DNA of 64,000 nt, from NCBI GenBank assembly GCA_050084515.1, contig CM114274.1:38502001-38566000 (forward strand). Reading direction: 5' to 3'. Position numbers and translations under genes: made by a program. Source of the stretch: Blasia pusilla (Eukaryota; Marchantiophyta; Marchantiopsida; Blasiales). Below the pieces are notes generated by a model, which saw only the letters and a program-made list of their open reading frames with translations, was not told the origin of the DNA and did not search any database. Numbering within the stretch: the stretch's first letter is position 1; each line of letters begins with the position of its first letter. Below, one piece after another: positions 24,147 to 35,718 of the stretch.

Positions 24147-27100
24147 TTGTAGCTCTTTAGTAGGAGTAAAAAATTTTACGAGTATAGTTATGAAGTAAAA
24201 TGGAACTATAATATCTTGTTCATGGCACAAGTCATATATTAGTATTGAGAGTCATAAAGTAAACAAAGCTCCATTTATAGCATCTTTACACCAATAGAAA
24301 TAATGTGTCCATTTCATTAATTATTTTGTTACGCTATCATATTATGGTGTTTTCACACCAATGTCTTTAGTGTGCATAACTAAGGGGACATCTGCTTGTG
24401 AACATCACATATAACATCTCATTCTTTCTTACATGGGCTCCCAAAAAGTTCTTCGTCTTATTAATGTGACTTGACAATGAAAATACAAGATATTCATTGA
24501 ATGCAATGAAGGGAAAAAAAATATTTTAATGCAATGAAGTTAATTAATTTTGTCTACTTTCTTTCCCCTTCATTGCATTTGTTTTTGATATTTGTTGCTA
24601 AATTTCTTTTTCTTTTCTTCTTCTTAAATGAAAATCTTGTGATTCAAATCATTACATCATTTAAATTAAAAGTGTACTTTAGTAATAATCTAAAAAAAAG
24701 GGCTTCGATAAATTTCCATTATTTTATAATAGTTACAAATTTATAAGTAATATTATATGAAGAAGCATAATATTGGTAAAAATGTACGTCCAAACCTCAA
24801 AATTCTTTCATAATAAAAATATTATCCTATAATTTCTAAGATTTTATGCTTTCCCTTTCTCTTATTAATTCCCTTCTTAGATCCTCTAAAGTTCCTTCAA
24901 TTATGAGTGAATATTGTAATACTTGTAAACATTTGAACTTTAAAAACTAGCTAAGTGGCCATTGAAATTGGATTTGAGATTTAGCATGATTAAACCCATA
25001 TTATAAAATTCAACACTCAATTTTACTTTTTGTTATGTGTACATAGTACAAAATAAACACTAATATGAATGATATTGATTATTTAATGTTTAAAGCTTTG
25101 AGGAAAAAAATAATTAAATGCAATGAAAGGAAAAGAAAGTTAAAAAAAAATCAAGGGCGAGCCCACGAATTGAACTCAAACTTGTAGTAAGTGGAAAATT
25201 GGTGTTCCATGAGACATATTAAGTCTTTGGTAAAACAAAAAAGGGAAAAAGAAAGAGAAAAAATATCCATTTATTTTTGCGCATTAAATGGGTCATGCCT
25301 AAAAGTAAATTTAGGAAAGGTAGAGGTTCAAATTTAACATTTGAAATCTCCCAAAATTATATATATAGAATAATTTAAAATAATTAACTAGAGTACAATA
25401 AAGAAAAATAAAGAAATCTAAATGACAATAAAAGCATGGGAAGAGAGGTAGAATAGAGTGGAAGATTTATGGGATCTTTTGTAAGTCTTAGAATAGAATA
25501 ATAAAATGAAGGGAGAAAGTTTTTCATTAATATTTTCTTAAAAGCATATGGTGTATGACTTTCCGTTAAGGCAAAATTAGACATGTTATTTCCATTGCGT
25601 ATGACTTCCCATTCAAGCAAAATTGGAAATGCGATATTTATATAATCACATTATTGTTCAAAATAAGCTTACGCAAAGATTAAGGGGGAAAAAAGAGCAT
25701 GAAATAGTTAATATTGAGAGTAAGTGAAAAAGGAACAAGAGACATTACTTTTATTATCATATGAATTTATATTTAAAAATTAAAAACTGGTTTGAGTAAT
25801 AAAACCAAAAAATATTTGATCCAAAAAAAAGTAAGCAAGAAAAATGCATTCGTTGACTTTGAAACTATGCCAATACAAATGCATGATAAGAAATCAAGTA
25901 ATTTTGAAACTCCAATGTATGAACTAGCCTATGTGTAGCGGCGTAGGGTCATGTGGAATGACACTTCACATTTATATTGGGCATTGATTTCTAGAAAAAG
26001 GCAAGAAATTTTCTTACATGGACAAGATTGCCAATAAGAAGAGCTTAATTTCACATAATTTTCCAAGTCCACAAAAAATAGAGTTTGTTAATGAGCAACC
26101 TTGATTTGACAACATGAAGTTGCAAAGTCTTTCTATTTCTCCTGCTATCTCTATAACACTTATCATAAATGGAGATGTAATCAATTAGAGTCACAAATAG
26201 CAAATTTTTATAGAGCCCAAACTACACAGGACATGGAAAGTGAGTCATAGATGGGGTTCCAAGGAGGAGAGACCTTGGTGTGACCTATCAAAATGAGAAC
26301 CTAGACTAGTAAGGGTGGCGGAACCGGCCGCATAATTAACGCTAGTCAAGAAGCACACACACCTTGTGACTAATCTTAGGTGTGAAAGGGCGTAGCCACT
26401 CGTAGGGATGAGGGAAAGGTAAGGAAGGTGTAAGATCCTTGATCCAAGTTCCAAGTCAAGGAACAGTAGCAAAGACTATGAGAGTAGTGAAGGACGAGAC
26501 ATAATGAGACTAGTTATAAAATAAAAAGGGCAACAAGACAACCATGTCAAAGTAGATGAGACATACAACAAGATAGTATCAAGGTCTTACAGGGATCTTG
26601 TACTTACCTATTTTGAGAGGACACTTGTGACTTGCTCTTAAGAGATGATCTACACGCGGAGGTCACCCTTCCCTTTATGAGGAGTGGTTACCTTGGAGAG
26701 GTTGATCACCTCATCCTTTGTGTAGAGCCAATTGGGTCTATAGAGTTCGAGAGTTAGTTGGCACTTGAGTAGTAGTTGGTCTCATAAGAGGCTTATGTGT
26801 GTAGTTTTTAGGGAGTTAGTACCTTGTGTACTCCAGGTCATTGATGACCTTCTAGGAGGAGGTTACTTGTTTGTACGGGTCATCCATGGAAGTGCCTACA
26901 GGGGGTTTATCTTGGATGAAGCTCATTCACAACTCATATTCCTTAGATCATACCCATATTGGGACTCATGATACTATCCAACTTGCATGTATTGAGCTTG
27001 GATTCTCTCTTGAAGAGTGGGCTGGGATTGATCGGAGATCACACACGAGGAATAAATACTACAAGCTTGTGAAATCATCTAAGGCTTCTTGAGATATTGA

Positions 27101-28122
27101 GAGTTCATTGCAAATTATCTCTTACTGCTAGGCCAATGTATATCATTCCGTGGATGCTACGATGAGGCATAGCTGATTGCATAGTTCATCAATGTCACAT
27201 TTTATGTCAGGGTTGTTAATTCATTCATATGTTAGGATTCATAGTTAGATAGATCTTAAAATTGTAAGCATGACATATGATAGATGTTGGTAGGAATGTG
27301 TATTTGCACGAAAATCATGAGATGTTAAATGGAAATAATCAAGACGGATGCTAGCCATGGAATATGAGACACATGAAATATGGGTCGAAGCTCCAAGATG
27401 CATTTGGGAAGTTTGGAGTTATAGAATTTGTAGAAATATTACCCAAGCCATCTTAGGGGATGGGGGATTAACTAGTTAAATGCGGCTCCATGGGTTGCAA
27501 GCCACACTTAACTTTTGGGCCAAAATGAAGGGCCTAGGATCAATGATGAGAAAGGTGGAGTTTTCCTAAAGAACCCTAAAGTACATATAGGGTAGAATTT
27601 GAGCTAAGGAATCGTTTGAGATACACCTTGAGGAAATAACCAACGCACTCTAGTTTAGGCAAGAAAATTAGGAAGATTGGTGGAGGATTTAGGTTTTGTA
27701 GGGAGAAAATATGCACTTCTAGCAATTTGGAACCAATTAGCATTTGGCAGCTATCTACAGAACGTGCAATTAGTTGAGTTTTAAGACTTGGTCCATGGCC
27801 AAGACTTCTGCTTGCAAATCTCAAGGTCAAGAGTGCTTCATGGAGAGGCAAAGAAGAGAAGAGGTTGAATTCTACAATGATTAGGACCTTGATCATCACA
27901 TCATATGTCATCTCTATGATAGTGGATTGATAATTATTCATACGATGACTTCAAGGAGATCAAAGGACAATCTCAAGAGTTGAAGGATGACATAGTGATG
28001 ACTAGGGTAACATGACTCAGGAATTTTCCCCTAGTTTTGGGCTTACTTGGAACCATACTAAGGACCTTACTATTTTGGAAGTTTCATATTTGGACTAGAG
28101 TTGACTTTTTGTGTAGATAAGC

Positions 28123-28746
28123 TGACGTGCACATACACATTGCTACAAACATTCATTGTTGTCATCAAACACATACAAACACGCACGATCCCATGCTAAC
28201 TCATGGCATCCAAACAATGAGACAAGAAGTACCAAAATATCTCCAATAAAATAAGATCCAATCTCTCTCATAATACCATAGTTCTCACATATCTCTCTCA
28301 ATGTCAAACCAAACCCACTCTCCTTATGAGAGGCTTGGGTTATACTCACAAGGCAAGGGACCATAACTCTGCCGCCTCGTGCTAAGAGATTCAATAAAGA
28401 GAGAATGAGCTCTCAAGCTTTCTCTCCTTGAGGTATACCTCTCCCCTCCCCCAAGCTCTCTCCATGGTAACCTATGCTCCCAAGTCACCTCCTTGGCTCT
28501 TGACCTGATGTAGGAGATCAAGGGCCACTTACCAAAAATATAAAGTCAACCATATACTCAAAATGGTACTTATCTAAAATAGTAAGTTCCTCAATATGGC
28601 TCCAAATGAGCCAAAACGAAGGGAAAACCTGCTCTCTCAGGTTTCCCGAGGCCTTAGCAAGTCATCCTCAATCTCTTGAGCATGTCCTCCATTACTCGAG
28701 AAGACGCTCTATTAGATCTCACCGATATATCCTAAAAGATATGACA
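28123..28746 (-). repeat. Complete LTR (3' LTR of the element)
   Basis: On the sense (minus) strand it begins TGTCATATC and ends GTGCACGTCA, 624 bp. The part 28247-28746 aligns with 37428-37948, and 28123-28246 aligns with 28749-28873. Solo relatives lie at 1546-2113 and in opposite orientation at about 38275-38796, which supports these outer limits. Confidence 0.8.
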
Positions 28747-28748
28747 AC

Positions 28749-28873
28749 TGTTGTATGCATATACATCGCTACACAACATACATCGCTGTCATCCAACACA
28801 CACACAAACACACACGATCCCATGTTAACTCATGGCATCCAAACAACGAGACAAGAAATACCAAAATATCTGC
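28749..28873 (-). repeat. LTR 3'-end fragment, separated by 2 bp from the complete LTR
   Basis: This 125-bp piece matches the sense 3' end of the LTR (28123-28246) and is separated from the complete LTR by only the dinucleotide AC (GT in sense). It is precisely the part missing from the right-hand LTR. On its inner side, in sense orientation, a short purine run (AGGGGGG) precedes it, resembling a polypurine tract. Confidence 0.75.
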
Positions 28874-29062
28874 AATTGCCCCCCTAGCCGGTGGTTAGGT
28901 CCCTCTAACTCCAGATAGCCATCTATCCCTATCTACCATGACATATATCTCTCGGACGCTAAGAGCAAGAAGGTCGGGTCCTCATGTGGCCCCATCGTTA
29001 GTCGCCTTTTTGTCATCCATGTTACGGACACAAGTTGGAATGTAGAACTACCTACGCGATGT

Positions 29063-29422
29063 ACATATGGGATACATCCATCATCCCTGAGGAATCCTAG
29101 TGAGAGGTAGCGTCAAACATGCCATATGACATCCTCTCGAACATCCATCACATACTAGCATAGTGGCTACACCACGGGTGGAACCACACAACATACACCG
29201 CAAGCCGGCAGGAATTATTCTACCATCAATGTTTGGAAGATGACATGGCGCACAATTACGCACATGGTCCTTCCAAACCATACCATCGCTTCCCTCCAAT
29301 AAGACAACATCGGATGGCAAAACCTCACGCACTCTCAAGATGGTGCGCCCTACAGTCACATCCAAGGTTGTGGGTGCCGTCTGCTGCAAGTAGATATAGT
29401 CTCCTTGATGAAACCTCTGCAT
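29063..29422 (-). pseudogene. Integrase C-terminal domain plus PHD finger of the gypsy element
   Basis: The frame starting at 29422 (113 codons) reads RFHQGDYIYLQQ, then TILRVREVLPSDVVLLEGSD, the usual barrel-like integrase C-terminus. It is followed by a zinc finger: CMLC (residues 76-79), CDGC (91-94), H99 with C102 (HMAC), then a stop and W-M-Y-P-I-C. Spacing is C-x2-C-x11-C-x2-C-x4-H-x2-C-x14-(Y)-x2-C, the C4HC3 layout of a PHD finger with the seventh cysteine changed to tyrosine. PHD fingers commonly read histone H3 tails. In place of the chromodomain found in many plant gypsy integrases, this suggests a targeting module; that role is inference. The TGA stop just before WMYPIC breaks this copy. 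Confidence 0.8.
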
Positions 29423-29429
29423 AGTAGGT

Positions 29430-30735
29430 CGATAACACCTCCTCGAATAGTCTCATACCTCAATGTATCCCAATGTGCGCAATAGCCAATCTCAAACGCC
29501 ATGGGCATCACTCTAAAAAATAACTCAGCCCTCTAAGAGCATGCTCGCATCAATACATGAGGGTCATCAAGGTTCAACACCTCACCAACATCTCGACGAA
29601 TGGCCGTAGGTAAATCTGGCTCTCGGCCATACACAAGCAAGTACGTTGAGAAAGACGCTAAGGATGCCTGCCTGCTGAATCTGTATCCCATTGCCAACCA
29701 CGGCAACTAGAGGTCCCAATCTCCTAGGTGACCTCTTTGCAAGCCATACTTGCGTAGTCCTCTCGTCGCCGTTTGCACAACTTGCTCCGCTAGTCCATCT
29801 GCCTCAGGATGATCTCGCAAAGTAGTGCGGTGGTCGATCATTGCCTGATCACACAAGGCTTCAAACTTCCAGCGGAACTCTGTACCCTGGTCTCTCAACA
29901 CCTCATTTGGTGCGCTGTAATGACTAACCATCCGATCTAGGAAGGCATACGCTACTCCCTCACTCGCTTTGTCAGGAAATGCAACCAACTCTATCCACTT
30001 CAAGAAGTGCTCGACCATCACCAACACATAGCGACTATGAGGCTCTGTCAAAGGCAAAGGTCCTGCAAAATCCAAACTCCATCTATAACCTAATTCCATG
30101 ATCGGAACTGGATACAACTGTGGAGTTGGAGATTTGAACAATGCTTGAACTCGATCACACACCATGCATCTGGCAACAAACTGCTGGACGTCAGTTTGCA
30201 TGCCTCGCCACCAATACTGAATCTAGAGCAAGTTGTACATCCGTTTCACTCCAAAATGGCCCAACTCCTCGTGGGCATGACGCACCAAACGTGCTCTCTG
30301 CGAAGGATGAGGCACTACACGCACTCTACCATCCTCCCACACTCGCAACACATGTGTCTCTTCCCACCAAAACCATCTGGCTCGCTGTAGGATCCGATCG
30401 CGCTCTCTAGCATCCACTGTGCTCTTGACACTTCCAGTACGCAAGTACTCCAAGACCAATCCATCGACGTGAATGTCTCGACCACTTGTCGTCTCCTCAC
30501 CGGCCTCTAGATCTAAGGACTCTCCATCAGACCTCGCCATTGAAGTCTTAGCAATCTGGCTCTCCATAGCCAACAAGCCCAAATAGGCTGACGCATGCCA
30601 TCCTGGCACCAACTCCTCATCACTCTCATCATGCCAACGAGCTCCAGTTGCATCTCGCTGACTCAGGCATGGGTTACGGCTCAAACCATCTGCATCCTGG
30701 TTGAGTGTCCCACGTCTATGCACCACCTGGAGGTC
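29430..30735 (-). pseudogene. Integrase core and H2C2 zinc finger of the gypsy element
   Basis: The sense frame gives the chain after RNase H (VVHRRGTLNQDADGLSRN), a spacer, then the H2C2 finger: HAHEELGHFGVKRMY followed by CMVCDR. The catalytic core keeps the first aspartate in WSLDFAGPLP, the second in VLRDQGTEF, and a glutamate in HPEADGLAEQ, the D,D-35-E arrangement. Stops interrupt it at about 30223 (after MYNLL) and 29707 (after GDWDL). Reading continues through the stop with LPWLAMGYRFSRQAS and YLLVYGREPDLP, typical of the downstream integrase core. Integrase inserts element cDNA into host DNA. Confidence 0.9.
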
Positions 30736-31270
30736 ATACTCCTACAACAAAAGAGCCCACCTTGCAAGCTTCCCTGTAAGCTTGTCGGACTCCATCAACC
30801 ACTTAAGTGGTTGATGATCTGTAATGATGGTAAAGGGATTGCTGAATAGATAACATCTGAAATGTGCAACAGCCCACACTACAGCCAAACACTCACCCTC
30901 ATACGAGCTATACTTTGCCTCTGCAGCGTTGTTCGAGCGTTTAGCGTAAGCCACCATGAACTCTCTACCATCATCGTCATGCTGGGTGAGCACGGCTCCA
31001 AGCCCCAACATGCTCCAATCGGTATGCAACTGGAAAGGACGCCCCCTGATCGATCTCCTCAATATGGGCGGGAACAGCAATATGTCCTTGAGAATCTGAA
31101 ATGCTCTCTCCTACTCATCCCCCCAGTGCCACTCTTGATCCACCTTGGTCAACAAGGTCAACAACTTCGCGATCGAGCTGGAACCCTAGACATACTGTCG
31201 ATAAAAGTTTGCCAATCCCATCAATGTACAAACTCGACTAACATCTGTAGGGCGTGGAATATGTGAAATA
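30736..31270 (-). pseudogene. RT thumb/connection and RNase H domain of the gypsy element
   Basis: RNase H is seen as PFQLHTDWSMLGLGAVLTQ (first catalytic aspartate), then YAKRSNNAAEAKYSSYEGE (glutamate), LAVVWAVAHFRCYLF and ITDHQPLKWLM (aspartate), the usual Ty3/gypsy pattern. Upstream, on the same frame but through stops near 31182 and 31120, are PTDVSRVCTLMGLANFYRQYV and a WHWGDE-type link. This domain degrades the RNA strand during cDNA synthesis. The catalytic residues survive, yet the surrounding frame is broken. Confidence 0.9.
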
Positions 31271-31278
31271 GCCTCTAC

Positions 31279-32250
31279 CTTTGTCTACTGCACACCAAGG
31301 CCACCTAGATATATCGTATGACCCAAGTACTCAATATGGTCGTAGAAGAACTTGCACTTGCGTGGAGGTAGCTTCAACCCATGTAACTGCAGTCGTCGAA
31401 ACACCTCCTCTAGATGTCGTTCATGCTCCTCAACCCTGGCGCTAAAGACTACGAAGTCATCAATATAACACCTAGCAAAATCCAGACCTGCCAAGATCCT
31501 ATCCATGACCCTCCAAAACTTAGTCGGGGCATTCTTTAACCCAAATGGTAAGAACCGCCACTAGTACAAGCAATCCTTTCAGTGAGGATCGATGCTCCAA
31601 AATGCCGTCTTTTGCCTGTCCTCCAATCTGATAGGAAGTTCATGATATCTGGCTTGAAGATCTAACAAACTCAAGACCTTTACATGCCCAATAGCATCAA
31701 AGATCTCCTCAGGAGTGGACATGGCATACCTATCGGACTTTGTCTGCCGATTGAGAGGCCGGTAATCTCCAAACATCCGTCTATCTGTCCTGTTGCATGC
31801 ACATCCTTCTTCGTAGGCATGACAGTGGCAGATGCAAACTCTCCATTGGACATCTCCACTAGTCCTCTTCCAAACAAGTCTTGGCTCCTACTCTGAATTA
31901 GAGCCCTCTCCATGTCACTGTACCTGTAGGGTTGTCGGAAGATCGGCGTGTCACTCGACAACTTAATGCGGATCCTTGGACCCTTCAACGTATGCAAATC
32001 ATGCATACTAAATGCAAAACAACTCATATAACTCCTGAGGAACTGGTGTATCTGGCGCCGCTCTCCTCTTGTCAACTTAGGGCCCATATATGTCTCCCAA
32101 GTCTCCATCGTGACTACAGTAGGACTCTCTAGCGTGGGTGTTGGTGGTTGCTATGGTGCAACCCCGTCTCGGAAAACAAAACTTGACTCCTCCCTTATAG
32201 CCAATTGCAAAATTGGATCTCCATGTGTAGTACCCAAAACCACGCTCTTT
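31279..32250 (-). pseudogene. Reverse transcriptase of the gypsy element
   Basis: The sense frame from about 32250 reads DVLQVCQEIVATTKSVVLG, a TAG stop near 32157, then METWETYMGPKLTRGERRQ, RIRIKLSSDTPIFRQPYRYS and ALIQSRSQDLFGRGLVEMSN. A frameshift near 31790 leads to MFGDYRPLNRQTKSDRYAMS, VLSLLDLQARYHELPIR and FLPFGLKNAPTKFWRVMD. The polymerase active site is CYIDDFVVFS (YIDD at 31467-31456), followed by KCKFFYDHIEYLGH. All RT blocks are in the expected order. Stops lie between the palm blocks at about 31577 and 31562. The motif set is that of Ty3/gypsy, not copia. Confidence 0.92.
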
Positions 32251-32330
32251 GTTGTGGCTACAATCTCCTGGCATACCTGCAAAACATCCCAAGAAGTCTA
32301 AGGGTGTCTCTCCCAATCACCCTTGGTGTG

Positions 32331-33670
32331 TCAATCTCCTCGGGTCTCGCCTCCAGCCACTGCTTCAAGCATCTCGGTAGGCATGGGGCTCACCAACGCA
32401 ACTGCTGTGATATGTCTTATCCTCAAACAATGCTGCTCAGCTACTCCTAAGCTGAAAATCCATGTCAAGCAGTTCAGGTCCATTTCCTGACCCAAGCCAT
32501 GACGTCGTGATGCCTCTGATAGTGACGGTACTACCGTCACTCCTGTGGGGAATCCCATCGCTCGCTCTCGCTTATCGGCATTGGGCTCCACCAACCTTTG
32601 TACCTGGTCATCCCAAACCACGCCAGGTCCGGCCTCCTTGAATGCATAAGAAGCGAGAAACCTCACCAATCTGGGAAAGGCTGCCACTGGCATGCCAATC
32701 ATGTTGACCATAGTCAACGGCGGTCGATCATCTAGCCTCACTGCTTGTGATTGACGGCTTGGATCCAATATAGAATCCACCAACAAATCGGAGGGACGCT
32801 CCACTCTCGCATATGCCCTCTGCAACACATCGTGTGGTACCAAGTTGGTCCACCAAAGACGCGGGCGATGTGCTCGTGAACCCAAACTCGCCGCATCCAA
32901 CAAAATTTCTGGGCCAATCCATGCGCGCGCACTTGATGTGCACTTGTCACCACACGGGATCTCGAATCGCCCAAAATTGGTATATTCTCTAGAATATATG
33001 CTAGAGGATGAGACTGATGCTCCTGCAAGTGTCGCAAGATCCATATCATCTCCCAAAATAACCTGGATCAAGAGTCAGCTAATCCGCTACCCCGTCCAGC
33101 ACTGGACTGGCCCTGACATGGCCAACCAGCAATGACCAAGTCTATGGTCCCTACCCGCTCCAAGTCCTGCGCCCCCAACAATGAAATGTCCCTCGGTAGG
33201 GAACCCTGGTAATCCTGAATGGTGGATGCAAACAACAAGTCAGGAAAACACAGGCGTAAGTGTGCCACATGGTGAAATGAAGCGCGCCTTGCAACATCAT
33301 CAATCTCCACATACAGGTACTGCTGCACGCGCACTCTAGCCTGCAAAACAACAGCTAATCCAGTGCTGATCCTCCCAAAGAGATCCAACACCCAAATACC
33401 CTTCTCAGGGATGCACCACACAATCGAGGTGGTGTCCAAATAGGTCATAGCAGCACTCCTGGCTACTTGGGGCTCCTCTGACAGGTCACACTCTGGTGCA
33501 AACGTCTCGCTCCATGCGGTCTGCACATGCTCAGTGGCTAAGCATCGAAGCTCCTCAGTCAAGCCCCAAAGCGGCACCTCTCCTCCACATACTGATGCGG
33601 CAACTATGACACTCCTCTCCATAGAAATGTCACAAATGGAGTGTTCAATGCATGGACATATCCCTCAATC
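32331..33670 (-). pseudogene. DNMT3-like cytosine-5 DNA methyltransferase domain in the gypsy pol
   Basis: Two frames joined by a shift near 32927 give one methyltransferase. Motif I is VLDLFGRISTGL (33391 downward, normally GGI). Motif IV is DLVIAGWPCQGQS, with the catalytic cysteine codon at 33118-33116. A TGA follows LADS, then SRLFWEMIWILRHLQ leads to motif VI as ILENIPILGD. Motif VIII is LLDAASLGSRAHRPRLWWTN. The C-terminal part has RERAMGFPTGVT and GLGQEMDLNCLTWIFSL (motifs IX-X). Motif I with TGL and the HRxR..W.N block are closest to DNMT3, not DNMT1/CMT. The enzyme would transfer a methyl group from S-adenosylmethionine to cytosine C5. It lies between retropepsin and RT, colinear with pol, so it was made as part of the polyprotein. 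This copy is broken. Confidence 0.88.
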
Positions 33671-33699
33671 AAATCACTAGGCCAAGTGATGGCACTGCT

Positions 33700-34175
33700 A
33701 AATGTTGCTAAGCTCCCCATCTCTCCTGGCCATTGCTCGATCACAACACCTGTAAATCAAACCGGTAATGAGCTAAGGCGCCCATCACCTGAGTGACATC
33801 CTAGCCTGTAAGACGCTGACTCCTCCCAATAATCCAGGGAAAATCCCATCGGGTACAAAACTGCTCCACCAACCAAGACATCGTAGGACTGTGCATAAGT
33901 CACTATCGCCTTGGCTCACACCACGGACTCATCTATAGGATGTCCTGGGCGAGTCCTCACCACGACCTCATGTCGCGTGATATATTGTGTGGTACTTGCT
34001 CCACCCAAGGATATCTGTATTCAAAATGAACAACGCTCCACATCGGCTCTCGTCAAGCCCAATCCTCTGAATGACGCTTTCCCCAACATCAAGGGTTGCG
34101 CTCCTGAATCCAACAAGACACGCTGCGGACTAAAAGCTCTACCTCTTGGACTCACCAATTAGAAGAACTCTCCCT
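33700..34175 (-). pseudogene. Retropepsin (aspartic protease) of the gypsy element
   Basis: Minus-strand translation gives FSPQRVLLDSGAQPLMLG, with the catalytic DSG at 34110-34102, then a TGA after ADVERCSF, SLGGASTTQYITRHEVVVR, another TGA, and SYDVLVGGAVLYPMGFSLD, the hydrophobic-GG flap/second signature of retroviral-type proteases. The gap between these blocks is normal for Ty3/gypsy. Its job is to cleave the Gag-Pol polyprotein, which here would include releasing the methyltransferase. Confidence 0.85.
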
Positions 34176-34177
34176 AG

Positions 34178-35718
34178 TTACACAACACCAAGAGAAGCCA
34201 TGGCATGCTCTATCGCGGGTCTAGTCGGCATCTCCGCCATCCTAGCAGCTGCAGCCTGCCATGAATCTGATGTGGACGGCCCGAGCATCCGCTCCAAGGG
34301 CAGGTTCATCACCTCCTCTACAATCACCTCTGAACGTGATGCAAGAACTCCAACTCCACGCTCACATAGCGTAGTGCCCAGCCGGAAAATCTCAAGAGAC
34401 ATACCTCCCAACGTCATAACATCGGAAGCAATAAACAACGGAGCAGGGTATACCATCGTGGCTGCCCCCACCATCGTACTCGACACATGCTCCTCTTGAG
34501 CATGAGCAATAAGGGTCATCGCACTTGCTTCTCCCATCACCCTCTGTAACTGCACACCAATAACATCACCAACTCTCCGGGAACTCTAATAATGACCCAT
34601 CGATGGGGTCCTCATCGCCTCAGACAATGTGAAAGACTCAAGAAGCCTGGTTTGTTTCCTGGCTTCCCCTCGTTGTGGATACAACTCAGGTCTGCTTCAC
34701 AAGTCACAAGTGCGGCGGCCTCTATCTGGGCAACCCCGCACATCCAACCAAAATCCTCCATATCTCTGCCTGCTCCACATGATGTCGATGCCACGGATCC
34801 GGCATCGGATAACCTCAGTGCCATAGCGGCAATATGCTCATGTAGCTCTTGTATCTAAGCAACGATCCTAGCCTCACGCTTGGGATCTCCTCGATGCGTC
34901 TAGGTGGTGGGACTCTACCTCGTCCACGGGCAGCTCCACCACCCTGTCGGGAAACTCCAGCTCCTCGTCCCCCAACGACACCACCTGGTACATGATCTCT
35001 AGGCCCACCTGGACCGGCTACTTGCTCTGGTGCCCTCTCTGTCCCTCGGTCCGGACGTAACTCAAGGTATAAATTGAAACACCTGGCGCGTGTATAACCA
35101 TACCTCTGACAATAGTCACACTGATAAGCCTCACGCAAACTCTCACCCGGGCGCCTCTAGAAGTCGTGGATGCTCCGCAACTTCTCCATCCGTACCCCCT
35201 AGTAGCTCGCCCTCAACTCAGCGAAGAACTCAACCACGGAGTTGAACCCGAACCCGACTAGACGGTGCAATTGCTCCAATGCGAGTGACCCCTCCTAAAA
35301 CATCACTAGTGGAAGAGGAAGTAGCCTCTCCTGACTCCTCCTCCTCATCTGGAAACGGCAATGTCCATGACACATAGTGTGGGTCATAGTAGAGTCGCCA
35401 TGCCTCAATCTCTTGGGCATATCTATGGGAGAACTCATGGTAATCTTCCATGGGCGCCCCCTCTAAATATTAGAACATACCGTTCCATGTTGTAAACAGG
35501 TTAAACTCTCTAGAGTTCCTAGCCCGCTTTAAGTCAGACCAACTCCTAAACTCCACAATGAAGTCGTAAAGCTCTATAATGCTTCCAACATCCGAAAACC
35601 TACGCGGTCCTCTACCCCCGTCGTCCATCTTGTAGGCCCAACTGGTAGGACCACTCAATGTGTACGGTGGATCACTAACACACTCCTCTACACGCTCCCC
35701 CTTGTCTAAAGACGACAC
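34178..35718 (-). pseudogene. Gag region with degenerate zinc knuckle
   Basis: The frames at 35718-35470 (EFRSWSDLKRARNSREFNLF), 35451-35230 (MEDYHEFSHRYAQEIEAWRL) and 35138-34815 lie in gag position. The last begins with a knuckle YQCDYCQRYGYTRARC: C-x2-C-x9-C with tyrosine where the knuckle histidine belongs. It is followed by a glycine/arginine-rich stretch, as in nucleocapsids. The 34555-34178 frame bridges to the protease. Gag packages element RNA. Identity rests on position plus the knuckle; the capsid part is not otherwise recognisable. Confidence 0.6.

Larger units (their letters stand above)
22801..28117. other. AT-rich stretch with element relics, no intact gene
   Basis: Apart from the gag-like relic (23180-23490) and the GC-rich segment (23759-24146) listed separately, I find no coding region. 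The frames at 26765-27092 (plus) and 27576-27941 (minus) are open for 68-121 codons but have no recognisable domain. A hairpin formed by AATGCAATGAAGGG (24500) and its complement (24566-24579) marks another small foldback sequence. Confidence 0.45.
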
